From: Tanypteryx hageni
Taxonomy: Eukaryota; Arthropoda; Insecta; Odonata; Petaluridae
Length of the DNA: 64,000 bases
Reading direction: 5' to 3'
Assembly: GCA_028673005.1 (NCBI GenBank)
Contig: CM054120.1
Location: forward strand, 58,960,057 to 59,024,056
Numbering within the stretch: position 1 is the first letter of the stretch; each line of letters starts with the position of its first letter. This document shows positions 22,801 to 35,300 of this stretch, in pieces. The position numbers were made by a program, and so were the translations under genes. The notes below the pieces were generated by a model, which saw only the letters and a program-made list of their open reading frames with translations, searched no databases and was not told where the DNA came from.

Positions 22801-23460
22801 CGTGATTCTATCACGTGTTGTTTATTTTCATCAGTTGTTGGTATCAAAGTAACTTGTTAGGTCAATAAAGGTGGATTCACATGTGGTACAATGTTCTAGT
22901 GAAACTTGAGTGACTGTGAGTGAATATAACGTAGGTATAAGAAAGTGCAAGAAGAAAAAACAGATCGACAGATAATAAAGAAAACTCGATACAGTGATTC
23001 CTATAGAAAAACATTTCCAGCAATCATGGTACTGTAAACAAGAAGTCAGTGTACCAGAGTACTTCTATTACATAAAGTCACGCAATAAGCTTTCGCGAAA
23101 AACTATTTGAAAATATAATATATATAATACGGATTAGGTTGAAAATTGAAGTTTGAAAATTTTCATAAAAACATACACAGTTAGTATGTATTCATTAAAG
23201 CCATATTGTAAGTGTAACCTAGTAATTTTTTCCGTCAGCTCTTTTTTCTATTTTTCCAAAAGTTTACTTAAGAGGATTTAACTTGTTTTGCATATTTGCT
23301 CTTCATTTGGCCTTTGTTATAATTTTCCGGCTTCTTCGTTCAAAAATACCATCGCGCCTTTACTCAAGTAAGAAACCGTTCCGGGATTTTTAATTATTTG
23401 TGCAGGGATTCAAGAATCAAACTATATGTATTTCCCAGAAAAAATCTCTAAATAAAGGTA

Positions 23461-23794
23461 CAGTGCACCCAGGTGATAACGCAGCTCGTTATTGCGCGGT
23501 TCCGGATATAACGTGGGTCTTATTCAAGCCCTCAAGAAAAGTTTTTTTTTAAACAGATGTGTCCTACTTCTTACTTTAAACCTTATGTGGATTTATGATT
23601 TTACTAACGTAGTTGCTTCCTGGCGTCGCTACGGCGATAGTATGTAAATATGTTTTCTTTTCTTTCCTTCCAGTGTTTTACATTAATATTAGTGCATGCA
23701 AGCAGAACTAATTTCTAAGTTGAGTTATCTCGATATAACGCAGGCTTCCCTATAACGCGGGGTAACCTTTTCCCCCGGTATCGAAGGTGCATTG
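23461..23794. mobile_element. Pogo/Tigger-like MITE with TA target duplication
   Basis: The left end is CAGTGCACCCAGGTGATAACG and the inverted right end is CAATGCACCTTCGATACCGG. TA dinucleotides flank it directly on both sides. Internal near-termini words tataacg and aacgcgg recur, as in pogo-type elements. 334 bp, no transposase. Confidence 0.68.
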
Positions 23795-23796
23795 TA

Positions 23797-25330
23797 CTAG
23801 GATCCCACTATACACACGATTAATCCCTCGTAAAGCTATTAGCGAGCCAAATCATTAGTTACGATGAAGGTAATCACTTCTCCATTCCGATTTTTTTATT
23901 CGATCAGCGTAACTTACGAAAAAGAAATGTTTAATTACAATTATTTTACGCCTGTTCCTAATAACCCTCGCACTTCAAGTGATGAAATCACGGGCGAGAG
24001 AGATCTTATATGACCACTTGTTAATCTTTTTAAATGGTTTCAAAAGTAATTGCATTCGCTTGTGTCGCGGCATTTACGCAACATTCGGAAAACCTGACCG
24101 TAATTACATTGAATAAACTTATAAATTCATAAGGTAAGCCACGTGAATATATGGGTGTACGCTTCTATAGAAGTGTACATGAAAACACGTATCGTAAGGT
24201 ATTGCAAACTACTCTATCAAATATTTTGTTTCCACAAGTTATATATAAATATCTTGCTGCGCTTTCCTGCGTGTATTTACGAGTTGACACAGTCTCCCAA
24301 AATCACCCCATGCGTGATTCCATTTCATGTGGAATTCCTACGTCAAGCAAACTTTCGTACTTTGCCTTACCTTTTAAAACAAGCAGGTTTACTTTCACCT
24401 ACTGTAAATGTATACGTAATAGAAACAATATGCATTGCTCCTTCGGTGTTAGATAATCTTCCCTATGATTGACAGAAAGCCTATGACTTCTGGTGAAGTA
24501 TGGTTCGGAATGTTTAACTGAGGATGTTGTTGAAATTATTGAAACACGAACATATATGAGGAGACACAATCACTACAATGAAATAGACGAGATCGATTGT
24601 AGGGTAGGGCGATATCGAAGCTCGTTTTTCCTTAGGATTATCAGAGATAATAATCAGAGAGGTAAACCCGTAAGCGAAGATTGATAGGGACAGTTGGTTG
24701 TATCGAACCTGCCACACGTCACTTTGGTGGATACCAGGATAACATGTAACAAATGTGGAAGAACTCGACCGATTAAGCAATAGAAACAAATTAGCAGTGT
24801 GATTTGATGGGCAAGGTAATGCGTTACAAAATAAGTTTCAGTTTAAATTTGTAGTCTGTAATTTGAAACGAGTAGTGAATAATGGTGGTAATCGTAAAAG
24901 GCCATAGAAAGTAAACTTACCAGCATTAGTCTTAGATCCTCATTTTCATAGCAACGTTTATTATTATCATAAAAATAATTCTCGAAAACTTAGGAGAGAT
25001 CACACGCTTTCAATTTTATCGGCCCGAAAAATTGTAGTAAATATTTTGCATAAAATATCCCTATATAGCGAGCATGAACTCCAAATCGATGGAAAATGAA
25101 TTTAAAAGGGATGCTTTGGTCGACTGTCGTCGTTTTTAAGTTTCATGAAATCGCACGGGTCTTATAGACTAACGGTGTCGAAAAATTTAACGCATTTTAT
25201 TCTGAAAGGTAACAAATTACTCTGCAGCAATGGGAAACTCGAAAGTATCTCAAGAATAAAAACGTCATCAACATTCTGTCATCCTTGATTGTACGATCAT
25301 CATCGCTACATTGATTAAAATACGACTGAT
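23797..25330. other. Nothing recognised
   Basis: AT-rich. Two overlapping plus frames (24143-24472) and a minus frame (24514-24789) lack any supporting signal. Confidence 0.3.
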
Positions 25331-25470
25331 TCACTAGAGGATTATCGAGCTCGTCTTATGCCTGAAATTACAGAATAAGCATTTACTCATGAAAATTTAA
25401 AAAATTAAATACTTGCCTTATACATCTCCAATAGCCATAACAATGTTGCAAGATAGCAGCTTATATGAAA
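25331..25470 (+). repeat. Dispersed repeat R4, copy 1
   Basis: Contains cactagaggattatcgagc followed by tcgtctta and later catctccaatagccataa, matching 35891-36020 in the same order. A weaker match to the second half occurs at 26080-26190 (atatctccaatagc). Confidence 0.5.
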
Positions 25471-25494
25471 TTGAGGCTTAAGGTCGAGTAAATA

Positions 25495-25965
25495 CAGCAG
25501 AAGAGGTCCCCGACTTAGGAACGTACGACTTAAGAACGTCAGTACTTACGAACGAAGAAGGTATTAATGTTATAATAAATTTTGCATACGAACGCCACCT
25601 CACACGGACGAACCAGTCTTCGCTGTCGTTAACTGCTTGCGGCGGTGGAGCGTAGCGTCCACCCTCCGCGGGATGTTTTGCGACACAGTGGTCCGTTACA
25701 CTCTTACTCAGTTAATTGTTCGTTCAACGATCGGGACGATATCCAAAGAGAAAGCTAGGATTTACAACAGTATTGTTTTCTTCGATTATTCTTTGCAAAT
25801 GTGCAATATTTCAGCATTATTTTAGGTTAAATAGGCTTTTCTGAACTGGCTTGAGAATCTAATCACCGTTTACAAAATGTTGTCTATGGTTCCAAGTTCC
25901 GAACAAAAGGCTTACGAACGAACTTTGGGAACGCAACCCGTTCGTAACTCGGGGACCTTCCATAG
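25495..25965. mobile_element. Tc1/mariner-type MITE with TA target duplication
   Basis: Ends contain GAGGTCCCCGACTTAGGAACG on the left and, inverted, GAAGGTCCCCGAGTTACGAACG-like sequence on the right. TA occurs immediately outside each proposed end (25493-25494 and 25966-25967). Words acttacgaacga and cgttcgtaac recur inside. 471 bp without a transposase. The outermost few bases are less certain than the shared block. Confidence 0.6.
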
Positions 25966-26079
25966 TATTTCAAATTCGTTTAAAACCGTCACTGATAAAA
26001 TCAAGACTTACGATTTATATTTATTTCATAAGCTATTTCCATGCAAAATGACAATAGCGTATTCATTAGGGACTTATCA

Positions 26080-26190
26080 TGATCATATAAAAAAAATAAG
26101 CCCTTAAGAACCAACAATTAAAAATTTAAGTAGGTACTTATATTAGATATCTCCAATAGCAATTACAAGTTTATAAGTCCATAGAATTAT
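26080..26190 (+). repeat. Possible R4 fragment
   Basis: Shares aataagc, then ttaaaaattta, then tayttatattag-like sequence and atctccaatagc with R4 copy 1, in the same order but with many differences. It lies just beyond the MITE at 25495-25965. Confidence 0.3.
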
Positions 26191-26379
26191 CGTAATGACT
26201 TTTGAAGATACTTAAGACTAGTACTTCAGTTTTCAATTTCCGATACTCAAGTAATCATTTCGGAAATATAACGGATTAACTACGATTCAAGGTTAAATCC
26301 GTTCCTTATCTCCTCAAATTCAAACCAAGACTTCGATATTAAGCAATATATTTATAAATATATGAACGGCGACTGGATG

Positions 26380-26542
26380 TTGTGTCTCTCTTTTGCTGAC
26401 GAAGGGATCATCCCGAAAGCTCCTACGTGTGTCCTTGTCTTTCCGACACCTCATCGTTTCTCACCTACTGACGTCTAATGGGCTCCCTTCCCTCAACACC
26501 TCGTTGCCGTTGATACAGATATTTACTTTACCTCTTCCCTAA

Positions 26543-26544
<2 letters not shown>
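26380..26544 (-). repeat. Dispersed repeat R3, diverged copy U1
   Basis: Plus-strand order is gctgacgaagggatcatccc, then gaaagctcc, tacgtgtgtc, ctcaacacctcgttgcc and tttacctcttccctaagc, which is R3 read in reverse. Its outer edge joins a (TA)n tract, as in four other copies. Contains the hammerhead-like motif at 26396-26423. Confidence 0.6.

Positions 26545-26614
<70 letters not shown>
26545..26614. repeat. (TA)n-(GT)n compound microsatellite
   Basis: 54 bp of alternating A/T followed by about 16 bp of (GT)n, at the edge of R3 copy U1. Confidence 0.95.
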
Positions 26615-27220
26615 TTAAAGAAAATTTCGAAGAAGGAGCGGAAGACAGGAATCCTTTGAATCATCAGTGAGGCTCGAAAAAAGATACAAAGCACAAATGG
26701 GAATTTTACATTAACATAATAATATCGCGCCGTATACAAACGAAAACTAAATCCATTAGAGACGGAAAGGGATGCGTCGATAGTGTTGAGGCGAGAAGAG
26801 AGATAGGAGTGGAGGAGGAGAATAGAGAGATTGGAATGGAAGAGGAAGGAGGCGTGGGATGGAGGAGTGAGTGAGTGAGAGAGAGAGAGCAGGAGGAGGA
26901 CGGACTGAGGAATGGTGACACGATCGCAGCCATGTAAGGACATTGGATAGGAGTAGTGAGTTGAGAGGTTCGGGCGATGGGAATGAGTGAGCGAGGGAGG
27001 GGATGGGAAGAGAGAGAGAGAAAGAAACGAGGGAGGGAGAAGAAAGGGAATGTGTACGTGGAGGCAGCGCGTTCAGAGCATAGGACATGCCAAAAAAGAG
27101 AAAGCATTGCCCGAGTGCCCCATTGACCACAGAGACGACAATGGCCATTATCGCGCGCTGTAAAAAAATGCTTAATTAAATTATTTCTCTAAAAATACCA
27201 CGACATTTAGAGCAACTCCG
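26615..27220. other. Purine-rich strand-asymmetric block (26740-27060)
   Basis: The plus strand is dominated by gaggag, gagaga and gggagg words for over 300 bp, giving Ser/Pro/Leu-rich minus frames up to 134 codons. The repetitive base composition and overlapping frames argue against a gene. Such tracts can bind GAGA-type factors or form triplexes, but nothing here shows that. Confidence 0.4.
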
Positions 27221-27354
27221 GCACGCAGAAGGAGGTATGGTTATCGCGTCTGACTGCCAATGGTAGGGTCGCGGGTTCGAACTTTGTGACAAACATGGTC
27301 TCATGTGCTCGTCTTTGTTATGACATTGCAAAAGGGCGTTTAGGCACTGTTAAT
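27221..27354 (+). mobile_element. tRNA-derived SINE head
   Basis: A tRNA-like Pol III promoter: A box-like tatggttatcgcg at 27236-27248 and B box GGTTCGAAC at 27274-27282, with tRNA-like spacing. The downstream non-tRNA part (gtcgtctttgtta-like, ttgca, cactgtta) is shared with 19400-19525. It is not a functional tRNA: the arms do not pair into a cloverleaf by eye. Confidence 0.55.
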
Positions 27355-28500
27355 GGATCGATTTAAACTAAATACGCGAAACATAACATATCCTCAAAAA
27401 ATAATATTTGCCTCCTGTCAAATTTTCCTCTTCGCCCATTGGCTTTCCTTCCAACATTATACGCCCATTTATAAACCGCATAGTATTCGTATTTTTCTTC
27501 CTCGTGATAACAAATCTCAAGATATAGGTGTGTCCCAAATTCTTCTAAAGGGATCTATCGTCTCTCGAATCTTCAACCATAATGCAACCGAACCTCCCTT
27601 CCATCCCTTGAAACCCTGACAAGCGCTTCTAAAAATATTCCTGTGTTTTATGCTCAAGGCGTAACTTAAATCTTCCCCGAATAAAGCCCGCTATCCCAAC
27701 GGAATCTACTACCGTCCCCCATGTAATGCTTACAATTTTTATACATCTCCCCCCTCTTTCAAAACATCTTCTTTTCAAATATTGACTTCCTTCATTTACA
27801 ACTCCATTCTTGCCCATTGCTCAACCAAACAGAAGGACCCCCCCTCCCCAACTCCCTTTCTAACAACCTCCAGTTTCCTCCAAAAACCCAAAAACTCCTT
27901 TCCTCCCCACTCCTACCCTCAACCCCCCAACACTCCTCGCAATACACGCATGGGCTCCACTAGCGTATTCTTCCACGCGTATCCAACGCATGCACGCACA
28001 GGCCGAACGTCACGCACGCAAAACTTGCCTCACGGGCGGCGAGGTTGTCGTATGAGTACAGGCGAAGGACGCAGCAGGTCCGTAGGCGACCTGGCTGACT
28101 TTGGGACGCCTTTTCACTGCCGCCGTGTTAGGCGTACGAAAGACGATGGGTGTGGGCCAGTGCGGCTTCGGGTTGGGAGGAACGGTCTGGGAGGGGGAAC
28201 AGACGGGGGGGGGATGGAGCGGGAGATGAAGCGAGGGAGTAAATGTGGCGAAATTTGTCGAGTGGACGTGCGTCAGGAAGAAACTACGCGAGGAGAAATG
28301 GTATAGGATGTGAAATGGGGAAGAGGTGGGAGAAAATGGAACGGGTTGAGTGGGGCGAGAGAAATGCGGTAAGGGGGATTGGGGTTGGGGCCACGAACTG
28401 GGTCCGTTCGTGATGCGATTGGGCGTAGCAGGTGCTCTCGCGGGCGAGTTTAGGGGCGAAGTATTTATGACGCGATTTGTCATAATTTCATAAAGCATGC
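27355..28500. other. Island that switches strand composition; weak coding potential
   Basis: Positions 27780-27940 are C-rich on the plus strand, 28140-28400 are G-rich, and the part between is mixed and CpG-rich. A 174-codon plus frame (27782-28306) and a 162-codon minus frame (28010-28498) overlap. The mixed part around 28040-28170 has codon-like complexity on both strands, but I find no paired splice sites or known domain. Confidence 0.3.
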
Positions 28501-31500
28501 CTGCACGAGGTTAAGGCGTCGTCAAATAAAAAGGGGAATGTTAATTTTTTTGAGAGCGCTGGGCGGAAAGATATCGTTACGAAGGTTGAATTTGTAATGT
28601 TAATCTCGTCCAAGATATATATTCGTCTAAGTACGGCGGATGTGTTCAATGGCACTGGAATATTTAACTGAAATTAAAGTTGTGCGGCGAAATAAATTTT
28701 CGGGAAAATTTGTATCGTCGCAATCAATAGGTTCAGAATGTTACAATTACATATTCATTATTAATTTGTTAGCTGCGTAAATGAGAGTGGTCTACTCAGC
28801 GGATTTAAAAACACGCAAATCCGCGTTGATTCTAAAAAAGTACATTTCGTATTTTTCATGAAAGCTTCTTTTTTAAATGCTATTATTTAAGTTTGGAAAT
28901 GATTGAAAATGATAGACTCTCTCAATGCTGAGCGCGGAGGCTTTATTTTCATTCACAAAAGTGTATCTCAATAACATTTTTAATTTATTGGGGGAATATT
29001 TTTGACAGTACATTCAGATAAAATGTATAATGCCAATTTTATAATGGTAATAATATTGTGAATGTTAGAATCTCTCGTTGAGGTTGAAGGGAAGAATATC
29101 GAGGTCATATCATCATAGAATAAAATGTTTTTAGGGCACTGAAAATTAAACTCTCTTAAAACTTTATTTATAATGTTGCTAGCGGCAAAATAGGTTTATG
29201 ATAGAGTAACTGCGACTCATAAAGGATTGGGAACATGAATGATCTCTTAGTATATAAAACACAAAATCATTGGGAAAGTAATAAACTTTTATTCTATACA
29301 TGATCCAGGTTGTATTCAGAATGCATCTCTATTTTAATTTTCTAAATATTAGTCGCAATTAAATGTTTTTTATTTAAGCTCTAGTTCCCCAAAATGTCAT
29401 GTTAACAACATCAGAAGCATACTGTTCAATCCTTTGTCAACTTAGTTATTTAACGGCTCCCATATCATTTAGAAAATTTATTATTAATAAATTACTTTTT
29501 CCGAGTTGAATTAATTTTTGCTGGAATAAATAATATAAAGCAATGCAAAAAGAACAGTTTTCTTTCGTAAATGTGGTAAGAGGATATGTCTGCCATTAAA
29601 AAACAAATATTGCTAAATTTAACTCATGAAACATTTTCAGAACACGGATGCTTAAAAACCTTACACTCGAAGAACTTTAAAAAAATTACAAATATAAAAA
29701 GCGGTTAGTAACTTGTTTATAACAATTGAAAAAATATTATTATGAGATTATTCTTTAATAAATTTCGAAAATAGGTATTTTTCAAACCGAATCAATGTTA
29801 TACCGACGTGGAAGATGACACCTGTAAAACCTGAAAGATATCAATCTAAGTTTCCAATGAAAGATATGTCGAGATGAAACGGACGGTTCTCGAGTAATTT
29901 GCATTAATTACATTTCACATTTACTCCAAGAAATCAAACGAACTGAATGACACAGTTTGTTAATAATGCGTGAGCGGCGTTCTAAAACATGTGGCCCACA
30001 TGATGAAAAGATGCCGCTCTTTCATTACTTTGATTCCAATTTAATTAGGTGACATAGAAATCCCCTACAAGATAATAACATGTTAGGAGGGAATACAAGA
30101 CAAACATAAATGCTTCATACTTGGAAATTTTATGATAATATGTTTTTATTCAGAACGTACACCATTTTCAGACATGTGTTTCTACATTTCGACACAATAT
30201 TTAAGGTCATTTGTTTGTAAGGAATTTCTGGCTAATCAACCTCTTGGACTATTATAGCCTTTAAGGTCATTATTATGATATGCTGCACCTCGTATGTATT
30301 CAAATCAACATGCAACCCGCCATCTATTTCGAATTAATCTATCAGGCCCTCCTGCAATTTGACTTTGATAACCCTGTACTAGAGGGTATACCTCGGGTCC
30401 TCCTAACGAGGCTCAATAGTGGATTCCATCGCTCGCCTGCATTGCAAGAAGAGACGAGCTTCAGCGATATCAAATGTGAGAGATGGCCATGGCGACTAAA
30501 ATTATCCATTGCTAAAAAGTTGGTTTTAATTTCTCACACACGAATTGTGTCAAGTATCGCGGGAGCGAAAAAAATCGAATTCGTGATTTGATGAATATAC
30601 TCGTTTCGAGTGCCCGAAAGGTGTATCTTTTGAAACTTCGTATATTTTACTCTGCCATGTACATAGGAACGGCTGAAATGGCCAACACTTTAAATGATTC
30701 TCAAGATATCTCGCGTTTTATATAAGGTATTACTTAGACTAGAATCATTGTTAAAACGTATTATCGTGGAACTACGAGCGATAGTTTTTCCTTAGTTCAT
30801 TGACTCAAAGAAATTTTATTAAAATCCATTCAGTCATAGTCGTCATAAACAAAATGGCATTATCCATATGTCTCACAAAATAACTAGGTGTTATCCAATG
30901 ACAGTTTATACAGATTTTCACGCACATGTACCACCAAGCCGTTCGTACAATATCGTAACTAGTGATATTGTGTAGAATAGAAACGTACGGATTTGACAAA
31001 GTTTGCGCAATGTCTGTTGCACCGGTCTCTATCGGACACTAAACGGAATTGACGTCCAATTCGAAAAGCTACTGAATTTCAGCAACAAATAAAATTCATT
31101 CCTGCTATAAAATTATCCCAACTTTTTATCTCAATTTCGACTAATTTTAAAAACACGCCGACCCCTATTTTTTCCGGCTCTATGGAAACATTTCTTTCTC
31201 CGTTTAAACAACCACGTTCTTGATTTAGATCAGTATGATTCGGGGATCATCTAAAATTTTCTTTACGTAATAAAACTACACGCGAATGATTCATTGTTCA
31301 TTTACCACTTTTATATTAGCTAGCATTTGATTTACTGTTCAATTTACTGGAGAGAAATCACTCGCAATCCGAAATGTGGCGTTATTAATGAAATTTTTAA
31401 AAACTCGTAAATTTAAGGAATCATTAGTATTTTGTTCCGCGAAAGGAAAAAAATAGCAGGCTCCTTTACAAATGGACCCTGTTTTATAGTGGAACTCGCG

Positions 31501-32050
31501 TTATTAAATGTAGAATAAATTAAATCTTCGGTATAAAGAGGACCACCTGACCTCGATTTACCAAAGAGGATGCCATTTCTACGTAAAAGAATGAATGGCG
31601 AAGGATTTAGTTGGGCGCCAATAGCTTCAAATGAGGGAGTTTGAGTATTGAATGTTTATGATGTGGGATGGCTGATCTAATTTCCTAGAATGAATATCTC
31701 TTGAAATAAAGAAAGAAAATAGAAGTAACACATTCCGAAATGCTCCATAAATACATTCAACCCCTCAAGTAGCACGTGTTTCGAGAAGATATGAGAGCTA
31801 TCGTAGGATACTCTCCATCGAAGGCTGCCGATTGAACTACAGTTTTACGAGCTACTATGCCTATTCTAGATAACATTATCAATAATAGATTTCTAGATTT
31901 ATTTTCATGGTTTTTGGAAAAGGTTAAAGGATGACTGATTATTATAATGTTGCCACTAGACTTAAAACATAAAAAGATCTACTCTTATGATGAAATGTTT
32001 ACAGAACTGTTTATGACAATTATTTTATTAAACATTACTGATTGGAAATT

Positions 32051-32054
<4 letters not shown>
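28501..32054. other. Nothing recognised
   Basis: Long AT-rich intron-like stretch. At 31497 tagtggaactcgcgttatt resembles a pogo-like terminus, but the partner end is unconvincing. The 103-codon plus frame at 30280-30591 has no support. Confidence 0.3.

Positions 32055-32113
<59 letters not shown>
32055..32113. repeat. (TA)n microsatellite at R3 edge
   Basis: About 59 bp of alternating T/A joining directly to the start of R3 copy U2. Confidence 0.95.
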
Positions 32114-32115
<2 letters not shown>

Positions 32116-32351
32116 TTACGAAAGAGGAAAGGTAAATGGGATAAATGGATGGCAACAAGTTTTTGGGGTAAGGAAGCCCAGTGAGCACTCACCAATAAGA
32201 TGACTTCAAGTTGACGAGCTGCTGGGGGTGCTGAAGTGAAACACGTAAAACATACACAAAATACGCGGAAGCTTTCGGAGGTGATCCCTTCGTCAGCACA
32301 GGAGAGAGACTCTCTCCTGTGCTGACGAAGGGATCACCTCCGAAAGCTTCC
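32114..32351 (+). repeat. Dispersed repeat R3, copy U2, ending in an 85-bp perfect palindrome
   Basis: Starts gcttacgaaagaggaaaggt, followed by ggcaacaag, agcccagtgagcactcacca, gatgacttcaagttg and acacgtaaaa. The last 85 bp (32267-32351) are a perfect palindrome: 42-nt arms around a single central A at 32309, with ggaagctttcgg at one edge and its inverse at the other. The arms include the conserved R3 end motif on both strands. A short (TA)n follows. Confidence 0.75.
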
Positions 32352-35300
32352 ATATATATATTTTAAACCCTAAAAATTAAAGTAAGTAAAACAAAGGATG
32401 ATTTTTCTCATCAGAATGTTGAAAATAGTATATACGTTATGGCCGTCACCTGAGAGATAGGTTCGGCGCAGGACTTCCGACGGTAAAGCGAGTTAATGAG
32501 TTAATGGTGTCGGCAAATGCAGAAAATCTTCAGATGTCTCGGCGAATGTTGGAGATTTGCGAGGATAGAAAATTAAGCTTGTGTTTGAATGGACGGGCAA
32601 TAATTGCTAGAGATTTATTATGGAATTTCATAGGACCGACGAACTGTCTGGCATAGGATATAATGCCAAAAATTCTAATTTGCACGAGGGAACAAGCTAA
32701 TTTCATGGGTGTCTCTGTGAGTTGCTTGGTTTGAAAAAATTCTGCCATTTGAGAAAGAATAAACCAAGCAAAGATGACCAGCTCGTGAAATATACAGCGA
32801 ATGACGAGTGGCACTCAAAATTTTTCATGCTTCATGATATATTCCAGGAAAAGAACTAGGAAGACGAGAGTTTCAATGTGAACGAATGCCGTATCTACGA
32901 ACTATGATTCATTACTCGTAGCGGAGTGCCGGACAGCCCCGCGCGGCGTGGGGGCATGGTCTAAAGGGGCCTAATATAGAGGAATGCGAGTCCGCGACGG
33001 GAGGCCCAGAACGTTTCCGGTACGTTATGGATTACGGACGGTGTCCCAGGGAGGTCATAGTATCCTAAGTGAGGTCTTTGTTGACTTAAGTCTACCGCTC
33101 CGTAATGTTTTTGAATTGTAATACTTACTTCAGATTCATTATTTTGGAATTAAGGCGGTAAATCTTTTTAAGAGAAATTTTCTATATGAAAATACACTAT
33201 TGTAACACATTTGAGTGTATCCATTTTTAATCATTGTCATAGCAATGTATATCTTTTATCATTAATAATAAAATTTAGGCAATGAGATGTTTCTATAGAG
33301 CTTTTAGTCTTACTTTATGCTTTATGAAGGAGAATAAGGGTTAAGTGGTGGCATTCTATGCAGGGAGCCCTGGTTTGAATGCCAGCGGGGGCGAAGTTTC
33401 AACATACGCTCGCCTCGACCTCAATTTTATCTAATGAAAAGTGCGCACAATCGCTCTCCATAATCCCGACGGACGCCATTTACACTAATTTAAATATTGA
33501 ACGAGACTGTTATTTCCGGTTTCCCTAAACGCACTTTGTAACTTTACATCGATTTCACAATTTTGTCAAATATATCCGCAAAATCGTGAATCGAGTGTTA
33601 TTTGGGTGTAAAGTTCTGCTAATCGTATTTGGGGGATGGCCAATACGACGGACAAGTAGATAAGCCACCGCAAACATCTGTGCCATCTAAATGATTCAGA
33701 GGCTAAGCATAAGCCAGGATCTCTCATTCCCTACTATGTACTTACTAACGACTTTGCCCTTTCCTATCGATTAATGTAAATAGTATTCCTCGCCATAAAC
33801 GAATTTTATTTAATTAAGAAACCATCGCACTTTGTTTGTTAGAGTTGGAATGAATACTGGATTTAAAGCACACATTAAATGTTGTAACTCCGGTGCTTAT
33901 ATAAAAAGTTTCCGTTTTATGAAAAAGGTTCCGGGTTAAAGCGTTTGTTTTTGGGAATTCGTGTTTTAGGAACTCTCTCTGCAAATTAAGAGCGTGTATT
34001 TTAACTTTTGTTTGTACTGTTTGTCCCTGGGGACCATAAAACATTTAATTATTTCGAGGAGGAAAGATATGGAAGATTTTCCGGAAGAAGTTAATTTGAA
34101 AATGTGAGTTCTATAACTTAAGGTTGAATTATTTGCATAGGTAAGCATTTATTTATTTTTCCTATGCACCAAAATGATTTATATTTGAGAGAAAGACTAT
34201 AAACTGCCTTTATCATCTGATGTAATTAATTTGATCTTCAAGAGTAATTGCTTTCGTATTTATTTCTTGATACCGAAACGGATAATTTAACTAACTTTTG
34301 ATCGATAAATGAATTCATTATCTATGTTTTTAATTACGCAATATCCAAGATATAAGGGCGTACCGTATGGAATTGAATAGAAGTGGCAAGATGTTTCTTT
34401 TGATGTCAACTTATGAAACAAAGAAATGACGACGAAAGCGTCTTGTCAACCCGATAAACGTGTTGGTTAAAGTGTGCTTTAGAAGATATAAAAATAAAGA
34501 TTTTGTTTTTGGATTCCTCAGAAAATGCAACATTTTTTTCTGAAACTCAATGTTCTGGTGTATCAATAAAAGTTTAAATGCTAGTACAAAATTATTAGTG
34601 CAATAATAATACGAAATGCGTGCTCTATTTGGAAGGATAGTGGAGCTGGCCAGTTTCCACCTTTCTGTAGAAGTTTATTTATATTAGATTTATCTACAAA
34701 GTATACGTGGTTCATGATTTCGACTTTTTATCGGCTATATGAAGATATGAGAGTAGGTGACACAAACAGTAAAACATCTCTCAAAAATCTGCTTTACTTT
34801 TCCATACAAATTTCAATGAATAAAAATACTCGTATATATGTTTCGTTTTCAACTTTTTTAAGTCTGGTGAAGTAGAGTAGAATGACATAAAATGTATCTT
34901 GGTTCCAATATTTTAAGCTGTTTTGAGCGAATATATTTTGTGTGATCATTGAGCTCGAGTGAATGGCTACGTATGAGAAAAGCGTTTCAAAAATATTTTA
35001 AGCCGCTTCTAAAAATGTTCATGGATCAACAGAAATCAAGTAAAAAATTAATCATTTCTATGTATGGGCAACGAAGCTGTTTATTTAGGAAAGGCTGGCA
35101 TGTGAGCAACTTAACTATATTACTGAAGCCGGTCGGTCATAAAAACATCCTCGAAACCCATTCGCAAAATATTGCGCGAGATTAGTGCTTGTTTTGCCAA
35201 TGTATGGAGTTTCTTTGTTATAAAATATAAGGAATAAAAATACGATTTTCAGTATAATTTACAGTTTTTTGATCCCTAAAAATATTTAGCGTAATTTATA

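Noticed and set aside
26539..27148. Three overlapping minus frames of 130-134 codons
   Set aside because: They arise from a polypurine tract and a (TA)n tract in different phases of the same sequence; no independent coding evidence.
27236..27300. Functional tRNA gene
   Set aside because: A and B boxes are present but the cloverleaf arms do not pair, and the sequence is shared with a decayed copy at 19400, so a SINE is the better reading.
27782..28498. 174-codon plus and 162-codon minus frames
   Set aside because: Overlapping frames in compositionally skewed DNA, with no usable acceptor/donor pair and no recognised domain. Kept only as a weak island.
31497..31560. Small pogo-like MITE starting tagtggaactcgcg
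   Set aside because: The proposed opposite end (agaggaccacctga) matches poorly and TA flanks are not consistent.
32267..32351. miRNA precursor from the perfect palindrome
   Set aside because: A perfect 42-bp hairpin without loop or bulges at a repeat end is unlike a miRNA precursor; repeat-derived structure is simpler.
33345..33400. Second tRNA-derived SINE
   Set aside because: A-box- and B-box-like words only; no second copy in the window.
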